This document shows, piece after piece, positions 8,983-16,091 of a stretch of DNA of 44,802 nucleotides; positions within the stretch are counted from its first letter, which is position 1, and each line of letters begins with the position of its first letter. The notes under the pieces are model-generated. The model was not told where the DNA came from, made no database searches, and worked only from the letters and a program-made list of their open reading frames with translations. The stretch spans positions 1-44,802 of the forward strand of contig JAZOSN010000013.1 in assembly GCA_045657105.1 (NCBI GenBank), read 5' to 3'. Origin of the DNA: SIG672 sp045657105 (lineage in GTDB: Bacteria > Bacillota > Clostridia > Oscillospirales > CAG-272). The translations under genes and the position numbers were made by a program.

Positions 8983-9022
8983 TATTTTACACTATTGTAG
9001 ATTACTACAATATTTTACACTA
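8983..9022 (-). promoter_or_regulatory. Direct repeats flanking a palindrome, putative operator
   Basis: A 12-bp sequence TATTTTACACTA occurs at 8983-8994 and again at 9011-9022. Between them, slightly overlapping, is an 8-bp inverted repeat (TATTGTAG 8993-9000, CTACAATA 9005-9012). It lies 116 bp or more upstream of the PucR/CdaR-type gene and is very AT-rich. It is a likely regulator-binding or promoter region; apart from this the 8868-9142 gap holds only AT-rich sequence. Confidence 0.5.
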
Positions 9023-9142
9023 CTTTTTGTGAAATTTCAATAGGTTTTTGAATATTTTTTTTATTTTTTTCAAAAAAGAGGAGCCTTTATTGTGCAATTT
9101 TATTATAAGCATCGTCAAAATGCCCTAAAAATACCCTTATTT

Positions 9143-9874
9143 TTACATCTCGTAGTAAAAAGACAACGCGGAAAGCAGGTAGAGCGATGCAGTTTCGGTT
9201 CGCAAAATACGCGGACCGAGCCCTGCGAGGGATATACCGAGCGCTCTTGCACGCTCGACCTCGCTCTTATCGAAGCCGCCCTCGGGACCGATCATAAAGC
9301 CGATCTCGGACGGAGCTTTTTCAGAGAGGAGCGCTTTTATCGGCAGAGTACCCTCGCCCTCGTAGCAAAGAAGAGCCTTCTCGCATTTTGAAAGACGGTC
9401 GAGTGCCTCGCCAAAGGAAACGGTCGCCCTTATTTCGGGTATTCTTCCGCGTCCGCACTGTCCTGCCGCATCGGTAGCAATCTTTCTTCTGCGCTCAGTC
9501 TTGGTCAGGTCGCCTTTTTTATCGCTCTTTACTATGCAGTTGCGGCTTTCAAAAGGAACTATCTCACACACGCCGAGCTCGGTCGCCTTCTGAACGATAA
9601 GATCCATCTTTTCGCCCTTCGCAAGCGCCTGAAAGAGTATTATTTTGCAGGGCGGCTCACCCGAAGCCTTTTCGCAAGACAAAACCTTTGCGGTAACGCT
9701 ATCCTTGGTAAAGGAATCTATAATGCAGTCGTATTTATTGCCTGACATATCGCAAAGAGTGATAGGATCACCGACTGCCATACGCAGTGAATAGGCAACG
9801 TGCCGCGCCGTCTGACCGTCAAAGGTAACAAACTCTTCTCCGAAGAGCTCGCTTGGAAGAAAAAATTTAGGCAT
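9143..9874 (-). CDS. rsmE: 16S rRNA (uracil-1498-N3)-methyltransferase RsmE
   Basis: SAM-dependent SPOUT-class enzyme that methylates U1498 of 16S rRNA. It has 243 residues, the family's normal length. The N-terminal PUA-like part ends near DSVTAKVLSCEKASGEPPC, followed by ILFQALAKGEKMDLIVQKAT, in which the K-x-x-x-x-D-L-I-x-Q-K-A-T-E-L-G pattern is typical. The knot region holds GFMIGPEGGFDKSE and LGPRILRTETASLYLLSAL, the SAM-binding signatures. AAAGGAAACGAAAA precedes the ATG. It appears monocistronic, with the hairpin terminator of the next gene just upstream. Confidence 0.96.
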   Translation of the reverse strand: MPKFFLPSELFGEEFVTFDGQTARHVAYSLRMAVGDPITLCDMSGNKYDCIIDSFTKDSVTAKVLSCEKASGEPPCKIILFQALAKGEKMDLIVQKATELGVCEIVPFESRNCIVKSDKKGDLTKTERRRKIATDAAGQCGRGRIPEIRATVSFGEALDRLSKCEKALLCYEGEGTLPIKALLSEKAPSEIGFMIGPEGGFDKSEVERARALGISLAGLGPRILRTETASLYLLSALSFYYEM

Positions 9875-9950
9875 TTTTCGTTTCCTTTCGTTTTGGAAAT
9901 TGATATGACTATATTATAATGTAGATAGGAGATTTTGTCAAGGAAAAGTA

Positions 9951-9974
9951 AAAACAGACCCGAGGGTCTGTTTT
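9951..9974 (-). terminator. Intrinsic terminator of the DUF975-like gene
   Basis: AAAACAGACC and GGTCTGTTTT pair around CGAG, with T-rich sequence on both sides. It abuts the stop codon at 9979. A near-identical hairpin lies at 11025-11050. Confidence 0.75.
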
Positions 9975-9978
9975 GTTT

Positions 9979-10599
9979 TTATTCTGTTGCTTCCGCGGTC
10001 TGCTCCTCGACGGTTTCGTCTTCGGGCTTTCTCTTGTTGTAGGGATTTATCTTATTATAGAAGTTTACCATAGTCGTCTGCATATACGGTCCTGCATATA
10101 TTGCTGCCACTCCAAAGGTAAATACGGTGAGCAGTATCCAACCGATAAACGAAAGCTCAAGAATGAATGCTTCCATCTTGTGCCCTCTCATCATCTTTTC
10201 CGAGCGAGAGATTGCTTCAAGAGCGCCCACCGAAGGATCCTCAGCTACGATATACGGCGCCATCATATACGAATAAGCTTTTACTATACCGGGAATGATA
10301 AAGAGAAGGGACCAAAGCATAGTAAATATTCCCACAAAAAAGCTTGTTTTAAACGAAATCCAGAAATCTCCAAATCCGTCAAATATATTTGTAAACTCAG
10401 CTTTTCTGCCTGCCGCAATACCGAGGTAAATTCTTGTAATCGCTATACTGAAAGCAGGAACGACGATAAAGCTACCTACTATCGGAATATAACTCGCCAC
10501 ACCGGTAAGAATGGAAACCACTATCGTAATAAGAAACAGCGTTCCTATATTCCCTTTTATCTGCTCTTTTGCCAATGATTTAAGTTCTTTTCTGTCCAT
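9979..10599 (-). CDS. DUF975-like multi-pass membrane protein
   Basis: Integral membrane protein of 206 residues, function unknown. It opens with RKELKSLAKEQIKGNIGTLF, the usual start of DUF975 proteins. Hydrophobic segments follow at about 20-45, 50-70, 95-125 (FFVGIFTMLWSLLFIIPGIV) and 155-180. The family hallmarks IPGIVKAYSYMMAPYIVAED and ISRSEKMMRGHK are both present. CGGAGGTCTTT precedes the ATG. A 16-bp perfect inverted repeat begins 13 bp upstream of the start, between this gene and a divergent XRE-type regulator, so that regulator probably controls it. Confidence 0.82.
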   Translation of the reverse strand: MDRKELKSLAKEQIKGNIGTLFLITIVVSILTGVASYIPIVGSFIVVPAFSIAITRIYLGIAAGRKAEFTNIFDGFGDFWISFKTSFFVGIFTMLWSLLFIIPGIVKAYSYMMAPYIVAEDPSVGALEAISRSEKMMRGHKMEAFILELSFIGWILLTVFTFGVAAIYAGPYMQTTMVNFYNKINPYNKRKPEDETVEEQTAEATE

Positions 10600-10612
10600 A
10601 AAGACCTCCGAT

Positions 10613-10655
10613 AAAATATATTTGCAAGCGTGAAAAGTACTTGCAAATATATTTT
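10613..10655. promoter_or_regulatory. 16-bp perfect inverted repeat, putative operator of divergent genes
   Basis: Arms AAAATATATTTGCAAG (10613-10628) and its exact complement (10640-10655) flank an 11-nt spacer. The site lies 13 bp from the membrane-protein start and about 65 bp from the XRE-gene start. TTGCAA within the arms could serve as a -35 element for the leftward gene, so binding there would block transcription. Operator function is inferred. Confidence 0.65.
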
Positions 10656-10719
10656 TGCGATTTTTTCGCTAAAAGTCAATAGGAAAACCAATTTTTTATA
10701 TAATGAAATAAAGTTATTT

Positions 10720-10956
10720 ATGAAAGTAGTGTTTTTTGTGCCATTATACAAGAGAATACGCGATTTGCGCGAGGACAAAGATTTAACACAAACGCAAATG
10801 AGCCAAATTTTATCTTGCAGTCAACGTGTATACAGCAACTACGAACGCGGAGATATTGACATACCCACTGTTATTTTAATAAAGCTCGCAGATTTCCACG
10901 ACGTTTCGGTGGATTTCCTGTTAAACAGAACCGACAATCCAATGAAAAACCTATAA
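10720..10956 (+). CDS. Small XRE-family transcriptional regulator
   Basis: Single-domain helix-turn-helix protein of about 72-78 residues. The sequence LYKRIRDLREDKDLTQTQMS, then QILSCSQRVYSNYERGDIDI, is a Cro/CI-type HTH. PTVILIKLADFHDVSVDFLL completes the five-helix fold. The ATG at 10720 gives 78 residues; the GTG at 10738 (VPLYKRIRDL) gives a start more usual for the family, and neither has a strong ribosome site. A TATAAT at 10699-10704 is a possible -10. It lacks a sensing domain. It is divergent from the DUF975-like gene and probably binds the inverted repeat between them. Confidence 0.85.
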   Translation: MKVVFFVPLYKRIRDLREDKDLTQTQMSQILSCSQRVYSNYERGDIDIPTVILIKLADFHDVSVDFLLNRTDNPMKNL

Positions 10957-10988
10957 AAACACCGCTTGACTACGCCAAGCGGTGTTTT
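10956..10988 (+). terminator. Intrinsic terminator of the XRE gene
   Basis: AAAACACCGCTTG (10956-10968) pairs perfectly with CAAGCGGTGTTTT (10976-10988) around a 7-nt loop, directly after the stop codon. Confidence 0.85.
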
Positions 10989-11024
10989 ATTTATCCCATC
11001 TTCTTTTACAAGGGCTTCTTAGAG

Positions 11025-11050
11025 AAAAACAGACCCGAAGGTCTGTTTTT
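11025..11050 (-). terminator. Intrinsic terminator of the SipW locus
   Basis: AAAAACAGACC and GGTCTGTTTTT pair around CGAA, followed leftward by A/T-rich sequence. It abuts the stop of the leftward gene at 11056 and nearly duplicates the hairpin at 9951-9974. Confidence 0.78.
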
Positions 11051-11055
11051 TGTTT

Positions 11056-11760
11056 TTATTGAAGCTTACCTTCAATGAATGTGTCCGGATCAAACGAGGG
11101 TATCTGAGTAGCGTTCGCGTTTGAACGGCTCTCCTCGTACCACGCGGATTTTGCGTATCCTTCAACAGTCATCGTTGCCGTCCACGTACCGTCTATATAA
11201 TCAACAGTCGTTCTGTATATAGGATAAACGTTTTCGCCAAGCGGAACTGTGGGCGATCCCGCCTTCGTATTGAATCCTAATATGTTACACGCTCCGCGCT
11301 CTCCGAGATCAACGCCGGTAGTAAAGAGATAGTAACGAGTGTTGCTTTCGAACTTGATAAGAAAATCAAGCTGTGCCGCGTTAAGACCGAAAATCTCTTC
11401 CAGCTCGTCGCTCTGTGTTACTGCCATACTTCCGAGCGTGTCGCGTCCGCCTCTCCAGCCGAGTCCTCCCGACTTTCTGTCGTCAATCTGATCGTTAAGA
11501 TACGAGCCCGAAGCATTCAGTCCGTGCTCGGGATGGTTTATTATCTGGTCGATAAGCGAAACGTGGTTCTGCCCTATCTCGCCCTCGGTAGGAAGTGAGC
11601 CTGAGCCCTCCCACAAAAAGTCGCCGAGCTCAAAATCAAATCTTTCGCTCGCGCTTGAAGCGGGGGTAAGTGCGTATCTCCAGGTAGCGTACGTACCGCC
11701 GACTGTCAGAACGCAAAAAACGAGAAAGACGGGCAGTACTATCTTAATAGCTCTATTCAT
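11056..11760 (-). CDS. Exported protein with SipW-class signal peptide
   Basis: Secreted or surface protein of 234 residues with no recognised enzymatic domain. The N-terminus KIVLPVFLVFCVLTVGGTYA followed by TWRYA is the SipW-dependent signal peptide (hydrophobic core then GGTYATW). The mature part is acidic and rich in Gly, Asn and Thr, consistent with an extracellular beta-rich protein. Its start overlaps the end of the signal-peptidase gene by 8 bp (GATGAATAG), so the two are translationally coupled and this is a likely substrate. Fibre or matrix function is inferred by analogy with TasA/camelysin loci. Confidence 0.78.
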   Translation of the reverse strand: MNRAIKIVLPVFLVFCVLTVGGTYATWRYALTPASSASERFDFELGDFLWEGSGSLPTEGEIGQNHVSLIDQIINHPEHGLNASGSYLNDQIDDRKSGGLGWRGGRDTLGSMAVTQSDELEEIFGLNAAQLDFLIKFESNTRYYLFTTGVDLGERGACNILGFNTKAGSPTVPLGENVYPIYRTTVDYIDGTWTATMTVEGYAKSAWYEESRSNANATQIPSFDPDTFIEGKLQ

Positions 11761-12601
11761 CGGCGCTCACCTCTTCGGGCAAAGCATCAGCCATACACGA
11801 ACCATCGTTATCGACAGCGGGACAAATAAGAGCGTGGCGAGCATCCTTCTCCTTTTTGATCTTATTTTCGGCAATAGGTGTTATTATTACCGCAAACAAT
11901 ATCAGCAGTACGCAAAGAAGTCCTGCGGGCGACTGCATAAAGGCAAAAAAGCTTCCGACAAACGGCAGTTTCTCGCCCTCATAGATTCCTCTGATGTCCT
12001 GATACAGAACGGGGAATTTATCGTGGTAATCGACCGCATCTCCCTGAAGGAGAAAATATCTCGCCTCGGGATGCTTGTCGCTCGGTTCCTCTATTCCGAC
12101 TATTCTGTGAAGAATAAGGTCTCCGTCGCGCTCGTAAGCAACGATATCGTAAAGCTCGATATCGTTTTCCTTTGGCACGCGGTGAAGAACGATAAGGTCA
12201 AACATCGCTATTTGATCGTTAAGAGAATTTTCAAAGAGATAGCTGTTTTTCGCGTTCTTATAAGACATCGAAGAGCTTTTTACTACTTTAAGCTCAGGAA
12301 TATCTCCGACCTGGTTTTCATTTTTCGCATCTACAAAGAGCGACACGGAAAACGACACCAGGGTAGCAACCACGATAGCGATCGTAACGATCCAGCTTAT
12401 ACATCCGGTGACACAAGACGCTCGCTTATTTTTGCGCGCTTCTTTTTCATATTCAATTTTTATTTTTTCATCCTCTGCACCAAGCCTTACAAGGCGCAAA
12501 TAAGATCGCACAAGCGAGGTTATGAGCACTGAAAAAAGCACCGTAAATATCGAGAAAACGATAAAGCAAAGGACGAAAACGTAAATTTCATACGCCGTCA
12601 T
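11753..12601 (-). CDS. sipW: SipW-like signal peptidase I (Ser/His type)
   Basis: Membrane signal peptidase that cleaves a special class of exported proteins. It has 282 residues, longer than Bacillus SipW. There are hydrophobic segments at about 4-30 and 60-85 and a C-terminal one (GLLCVLLILFAVIITPIAEN). The catalytic Ser is in VVKSSSMSY, and the second catalytic residue is His in LILHRIVGIEE rather than Lys, marking the archaeal/ER-type branch. GDAVDYHD supplies the conserved Asp. It lies between two genes whose products have GG-x-YATW signal peptides, the expected substrates. The extra N-terminal membrane segment is unusual for the family. Confidence 0.88.
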   Translation of the reverse strand: MTAYEIYVFVLCFIVFSIFTVLFSVLITSLVRSYLRLVRLGAEDEKIKIEYEKEARKNKRASCVTGCISWIVTIAIVVATLVSFSVSLFVDAKNENQVGDIPELKVVKSSSMSYKNAKNSYLFENSLNDQIAMFDLIVLHRVPKENDIELYDIVAYERDGDLILHRIVGIEEPSDKHPEARYFLLQGDAVDYHDKFPVLYQDIRGIYEGEKLPFVGSFFAFMQSPAGLLCVLLILFAVIITPIAENKIKKEKDARHALICPAVDNDGSCMADALPEEVSADE

Positions 12602-12671
12602 TTACAAAGTCCTCTTATGTTGCGTGTGCAAATCACGCGCAAAAATACTTAAATTAAAAATTATACCGATC

Positions 12672-13274
12672 TTACTGATTTTCTACGATGGTAACGATAA
12701 GCTCAACATCTGCAAGAGCAGTCGAGTAGCTCGTGTAGTCGTTTATGGTAGGAAGGGTGATGGCATCGTTGGGAACGAGGACTGCCTTGATATCGTCAAG
12801 GGTAATAACTGCCTTGCAAATCTCGGACTGTCCGTGCGTGTAATTGAAGGTTCCGGTAAGTACGGTTACCGCATCGGCTTTTGCAGTTGCATCGCCATTA
12901 ACCTTGAAAATGCCAACCGCCTGTCCGCCGTCGGGGGTATAGGTGTTGTTTTTAATGGTTACGGTGTAGGTAAAGGTGGTGTCGTTTGCACCGGGGTTGG
13001 GGGTGAATACCATCTGAAGATTGCCTGCATTAGCCGCGGTTACGTCAGAGTCCCATCCGGGAGTAAAGTTGCCCTCGTCGTCTATCTTGAGAATGAGAGT
13101 GTCGGTTACTGCAATACTACCCGAAACAGTCTTGGTGTCAACGTCCGTAATACCGAGGTTCTTAAATTCGTGGGTTACGTCCTGCATTGCCGTTTCAGCG
13201 TAGTTCCAAGTAGCGTAAACGCCGCCGACCGTAACGATCATAGCAAGTGCGATAAGAAGTGAAAGTTTTTTCAT
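12672..13274 (-). CDS. TasA/CalY-like exported protein with SipW-class signal peptide
   Basis: Secreted protein of 200 residues. The signal peptide reads MKKLSLLIALAMIVTVGGVY, then ATWNYAE, the SipW-dependent type. The mature region is Thr/Val/Asn-rich and beta-strand-like (TFTYTVTIKNNTYTP), resembling TasA/camelysin-type fibre subunits. It is the first gene of the locus, 70 bp before the signal-peptidase gene, behind a good promoter and CGGAGGAAAACAAA. It is most simply read as a fibre or matrix subunit, but this rests on signal peptide and context because the mature sequence is not strongly diagnostic. Confidence 0.75.
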   Translation of the reverse strand: MKKLSLLIALAMIVTVGGVYATWNYAETAMQDVTHEFKNLGITDVDTKTVSGSIAVTDTLILKIDDEGNFTPGWDSDVTAANAGNLQMVFTPNPGANDTTFTYTVTIKNNTYTPDGGQAVGIFKVNGDATAKADAVTVLTGTFNYTHGQSEICKAVITLDDIKAVLVPNDAITLPTINDYTSYSTALADVELIVTIVENQ

Positions 13275-13325
13275 TTTGTTTTCCTCCGTATATTGAGTTT
13301 TAATTAGGCTTGAGCCTTAAATAGA

Positions 13326-13353
13326 ATTATAGCACAAAAAACTTTTTTTGCAA
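13326..13353 (-). promoter_or_regulatory. Promoter of the SipW locus
   Basis: Reading leftward, TTGCAA (13348-13353), a 16-nt spacer and TATAAT (13326-13331), upstream of the TasA-like gene. A tandem CTATTAGAAT repeat (13401-13410 and 13412-13421) lies further upstream. Confidence 0.55.
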
Positions 13354-13431
13354 GAGGTTTTTGACATAAATCGCACTATTTTTTAAAAATATCTTCTTTA
13401 CTATTAGAATACTATTAGAATCTTCTGCCAA

Positions 13432-13461
13432 AAAACGGAGCCTCTTCGAAGCGTCCGTTTT
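13432..13461 (-). terminator. Terminator of the glycyl radical enzyme operon
   Basis: AAAACGGA (13432-13439) pairs with TCCGTTTT (13454-13461), with CTTCGAAG inside. T-runs flank both sides, so it may work in both directions. It is 34 bp past the activase stop codon. Confidence 0.6.
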
Positions 13462-13494
13462 GTTATTTACATCAAATCTTCTCCGAAAAGGCGC

Positions 13495-14316
13495 TCAAAG
13501 CATGACCGCAAGCTTAGTGATTTTCTCTACCGTTTCTCTTGCTTTTTTCATTTCCTCGCCGCTCGGAAGGCGACCCGGCAGAGTGTTTTCCATACCGAGC
13601 GCCTCGTATTTCGAGCCCGCGTAGTTGTGATATGCAAGAACGCGTATCTTGGTGATATTTTTAAGTTCTGACAAGAACTTTGCTATCTTCTCTACCTCAC
13701 CGTCGTTGTAGTCGGGAACGTATGGGTATCTTATCTCGATCTTACATCCGAGCGAATCGAGATATTTCAGATTTTCGAGAATTATCTTATTCGACACGCC
13801 CGTACATTTTATATGTACGTCCTCGTCTATTGCCTTCACGTCGTAGAGGAAAACGTCGGTATACGGGATGACCTTATCGAGGGCTGCTCTTGACGTCAGT
13901 CCGCAGGTGTCGACCGCGGTGTTTATGCCGTTTTCTTTGAGTTTTCTTAAAAGCTCGGCACAGAAATCGGCCTGCATAAGACACTCTCCGCCCGAAAGAG
14001 TCACTCCACCTTCCGAGCTTTCGTAAAACGCTTTATCTTCAAGCAAGACAGGAAGAAGCTCTTCCACGGTGGTTTCCCTTCCGTATACAACTCTCGCCTC
14101 TCCGAGGCAATTTGAAGCGTCAAAATTTTCCTTTTGACATTCTCCGCAGGAGATACACTTATGACCGAAAAACGCGCTCTGTACCTCGGGGGAGATTCCC
14201 TCGGGGTTATGACACCAGACACATTTTAGCGGACAACCCTTAAAAAAGACTGTCGTTCTGATTCCGTCGCCATCGTGAACGGCAAAGCGTTTTATTTCAA
14301 AAATCGTTGCTTTCAT
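13495..14316 (-). CDS. Glycyl radical enzyme activating enzyme (radical SAM)
   Basis: Uses SAM and a [4Fe-4S] cluster to place the glycyl radical on its partner enzyme, here the GRE encoded in the same operon. It has 273 residues. The radical-SAM cysteines are C28, C32 and C35 (KGCPLKCVWCHNPEG). An inserted motif with C54, C57, C60 and C70 (CISCGEC...C) could hold one auxiliary cluster, whereas many non-PFL activases carry eight such cysteines for two. GGVTLSGGECLMQADF is the SAM-binding segment. Its start overlaps the transporter gene by 4 bp (ATGA), so it is co-translated as the last gene of the operon. Confidence 0.93.
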   Translation of the reverse strand: MKATIFEIKRFAVHDGDGIRTTVFFKGCPLKCVWCHNPEGISPEVQSAFFGHKCISCGECQKENFDASNCLGEARVVYGRETTVEELLPVLLEDKAFYESSEGGVTLSGGECLMQADFCAELLRKLKENGINTAVDTCGLTSRAALDKVIPYTDVFLYDVKAIDEDVHIKCTGVSNKIILENLKYLDSLGCKIEIRYPYVPDYNDGEVEKIAKFLSELKNITKIRVLAYHNYAGSKYEALGMENTLPGRLPSGEEMKKARETVEKITKLAVML

Positions 14317-15236
14317 TCGGATTTCCTTTTAACTTTTAAATTATCAATAATAATGGCTGCGAAAATAATGACAAGCGCAAGCAGGTAGTTGATTTTAAGT
14401 ACGTTTTCCTGCAAAAACAGTCCCGACAGAACGACCGCAAAAAGCGGCTCTGTAAATTTGATAAGCGATAGCTTGGAGATAGAATTATATTTGATAAGCA
14501 CGTTCCAAAGCGAATACGCGACGATAGACGCCGCACAAATATAAGAGAATACCGCGAGGGATCTCATATCAAAATGCTGTATTTTCCCGCCCAAAAGCAT
14601 TCCGCAAATACACATCAGAACCCCTCCGAAGAGTTGCGAATATGCAACGAGAGTAAGCGGCGACGTCTTTTCCACCGCTTTTTTCGTTATTACAGTGCTT
14701 ACTACCGAAAAGAGAGAGGCAACTATGAGAAGCGCATCTCCTGCGGCGAAGGTAAACGCTCCACCGTCCATATTCGTTACGATAATACCGAAAAATCCAA
14801 GGCATCCACACATAAGCTTTTTAAGCGAAAATTTATCGTCTTTTACAAAAACGAAGGAAAAACAGCTGAGAAACAGAAATCCAACCTGTTTTATAATAGC
14901 GCTTTTTGATCCTTCACCAACCGACAAAGCGAGATACGTGAAGGCGTAGTGAAGAACTATTCCGGTAAGTGCCGCCATTCCGATAGGCAGAACGTCAATG
15001 CGAGTCGGAAAAAGCGGTTTCTTTTCCGCCGCCGAGAAAAAAGCTATCATAATGATACCGCAGGCAACGAAGCGTATGCCCGCAAACAGAATGATCGAGG
15101 GTATATCACTGCCGTCAATATGAAATGCCGAGTATCCTATTTTAACGAAGGGAAAAAGCGATCCCCAAAGCGCGCAGGTGATCAGAGCAAGTATCACGCT
15201 AAGCAGTGGATTTGAAAATATTTTTTTAGTGTTCAT
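14313..15236 (-). CDS. EamA/DMT-family transporter
   Basis: Ten-helix inner-membrane transporter of 307 residues made of two EamA repeats. The first begins LSVILALITCALWGSLFPFV and the second contains LFSVVSTVITKKAVEKTSPL. The family exports or imports small metabolites and the substrate cannot be read from sequence. It is encoded between the SMP-30-like gene (15 bp gap) and the activase (4-bp overlap), so it probably moves the substrate or product of the glycyl radical pathway. Confidence 0.88.
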   Translation of the reverse strand: MNTKKIFSNPLLSVILALITCALWGSLFPFVKIGYSAFHIDGSDIPSIILFAGIRFVACGIIMIAFFSAAEKKPLFPTRIDVLPIGMAALTGIVLHYAFTYLALSVGEGSKSAIIKQVGFLFLSCFSFVFVKDDKFSLKKLMCGCLGFFGIIVTNMDGGAFTFAAGDALLIVASLFSVVSTVITKKAVEKTSPLTLVAYSQLFGGVLMCICGMLLGGKIQHFDMRSLAVFSYICAASIVAYSLWNVLIKYNSISKLSLIKFTEPLFAVVLSGLFLQENVLKINYLLALVIIFAAIIIDNLKVKRKSE

Positions 15237-15251
15237 AGTTAAATCCTGATC

Positions 15252-16091
15252 TTATCCAAAGAGGTACGGTTTTCTGCCTTTTGATTTTACGTCGCAAGAG
15301 AAGGTGCATCCTGCATTTTTATCTTTTTCGGGATCTGCGCCAAGCGTTGCGCTTACCACGATCAGTTTTTCCATATCACTGCCCGCGAAGGCACAGCTTG
15401 CAGGAATTTTCGCCGGAACCTCAATGTATCTTTTTATTTGCATATCGGAAGTATCAATAACGGCTATATGACCTTTTCCCCAGCACGCGGCGTAAATAAA
15501 ATCGTTTCGGTCAATAGTAAAGCCATCGACGCCGGCAAGCTCTGCAAATCTGCCCGTAAAGGAAATATCTCCGCTTTCTTTGTTGAAGAGGTATTCTTTA
15601 ATGATCCTCGTGTCGCTATCGGTATGATAAAACCGTTTTTCGTCCATCGACCAGTCCATTCCGTTTGACAGTATCAGAGAGTCGAGCAAAATTCTGACGT
15701 TTCCGTTTTTATCAATACGGTAAAGCTTTCCGTCAACATCGTTCGACAGTCCCAGCCGTTTACTGCTTTGAGTTCCGACGTATATGCATCCATCGGGACC
15801 CACCTTCATATCGTTGCAATGCGCAAGAGAGTAGATATTTCTGTCATAAATCGGGGTGAGCTTGCCGTTATCCGACAAAAACACTCCGTCGCCTCTTGAA
15901 AGTATAGGTCTGTATAAAGTATCAAAAGCAATAGCTGCGGCACCGACAGGATAGCTTCTCATTTCAAGCGTATCAAGATCGAGCGTACAGTACTCGTCGC
16001 CCTTACCGTTTACGAAATAGAGAAGCTTTTCTTTTTCATTCCATATCGGACCTTCGCCTATACCACATCGCTTAGTGCAAACAATTTCCAT
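15252..16091 (-). CDS. SMP-30/gluconolactonase-family lactonase
   Basis: Six-bladed beta-propeller of 279 residues, probably a metal-dependent sugar lactonase. Family landmarks are the metal-binding Glu in GIGEGPIW (E13), the Asn in HCNDMKVGPDG, the Asn in LSNGMDWSMDEKRFYHTDS and the Asp in AGVDGFTIDRND. Its ATG overlaps the GRE stop codon by one base (TAATG), so the two are translationally coupled. This suggests the pathway passes through a lactone or sugar acid. The exact substrate is unknown, and some family members are esterases. Confidence 0.85.
   Translation of the reverse strand: MEIVCTKRCGIGEGPIWNEKEKLLYFVNGKGDEYCTLDLDTLEMRSYPVGAAAIAFDTLYRPILSRGDGVFLSDNGKLTPIYDRNIYSLAHCNDMKVGPDGCIYVGTQSSKRLGLSNDVDGKLYRIDKNGNVRILLDSLILSNGMDWSMDEKRFYHTDSDTRIIKEYLFNKESGDISFTGRFAELAGVDGFTIDRNDFIYAACWGKGHIAVIDTSDMQIKRYIEVPAKIPASCAFAGSDMEKLIVVSATLGADPEKDKNAGCTFSCDVKSKGRKPYLFG

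Noticed and set aside
10630..10719. Extended N-terminus for the XRE regulator
   Set aside because: The extra 30 codons overlap the inverted repeat and promoter and are unlike the family's start.
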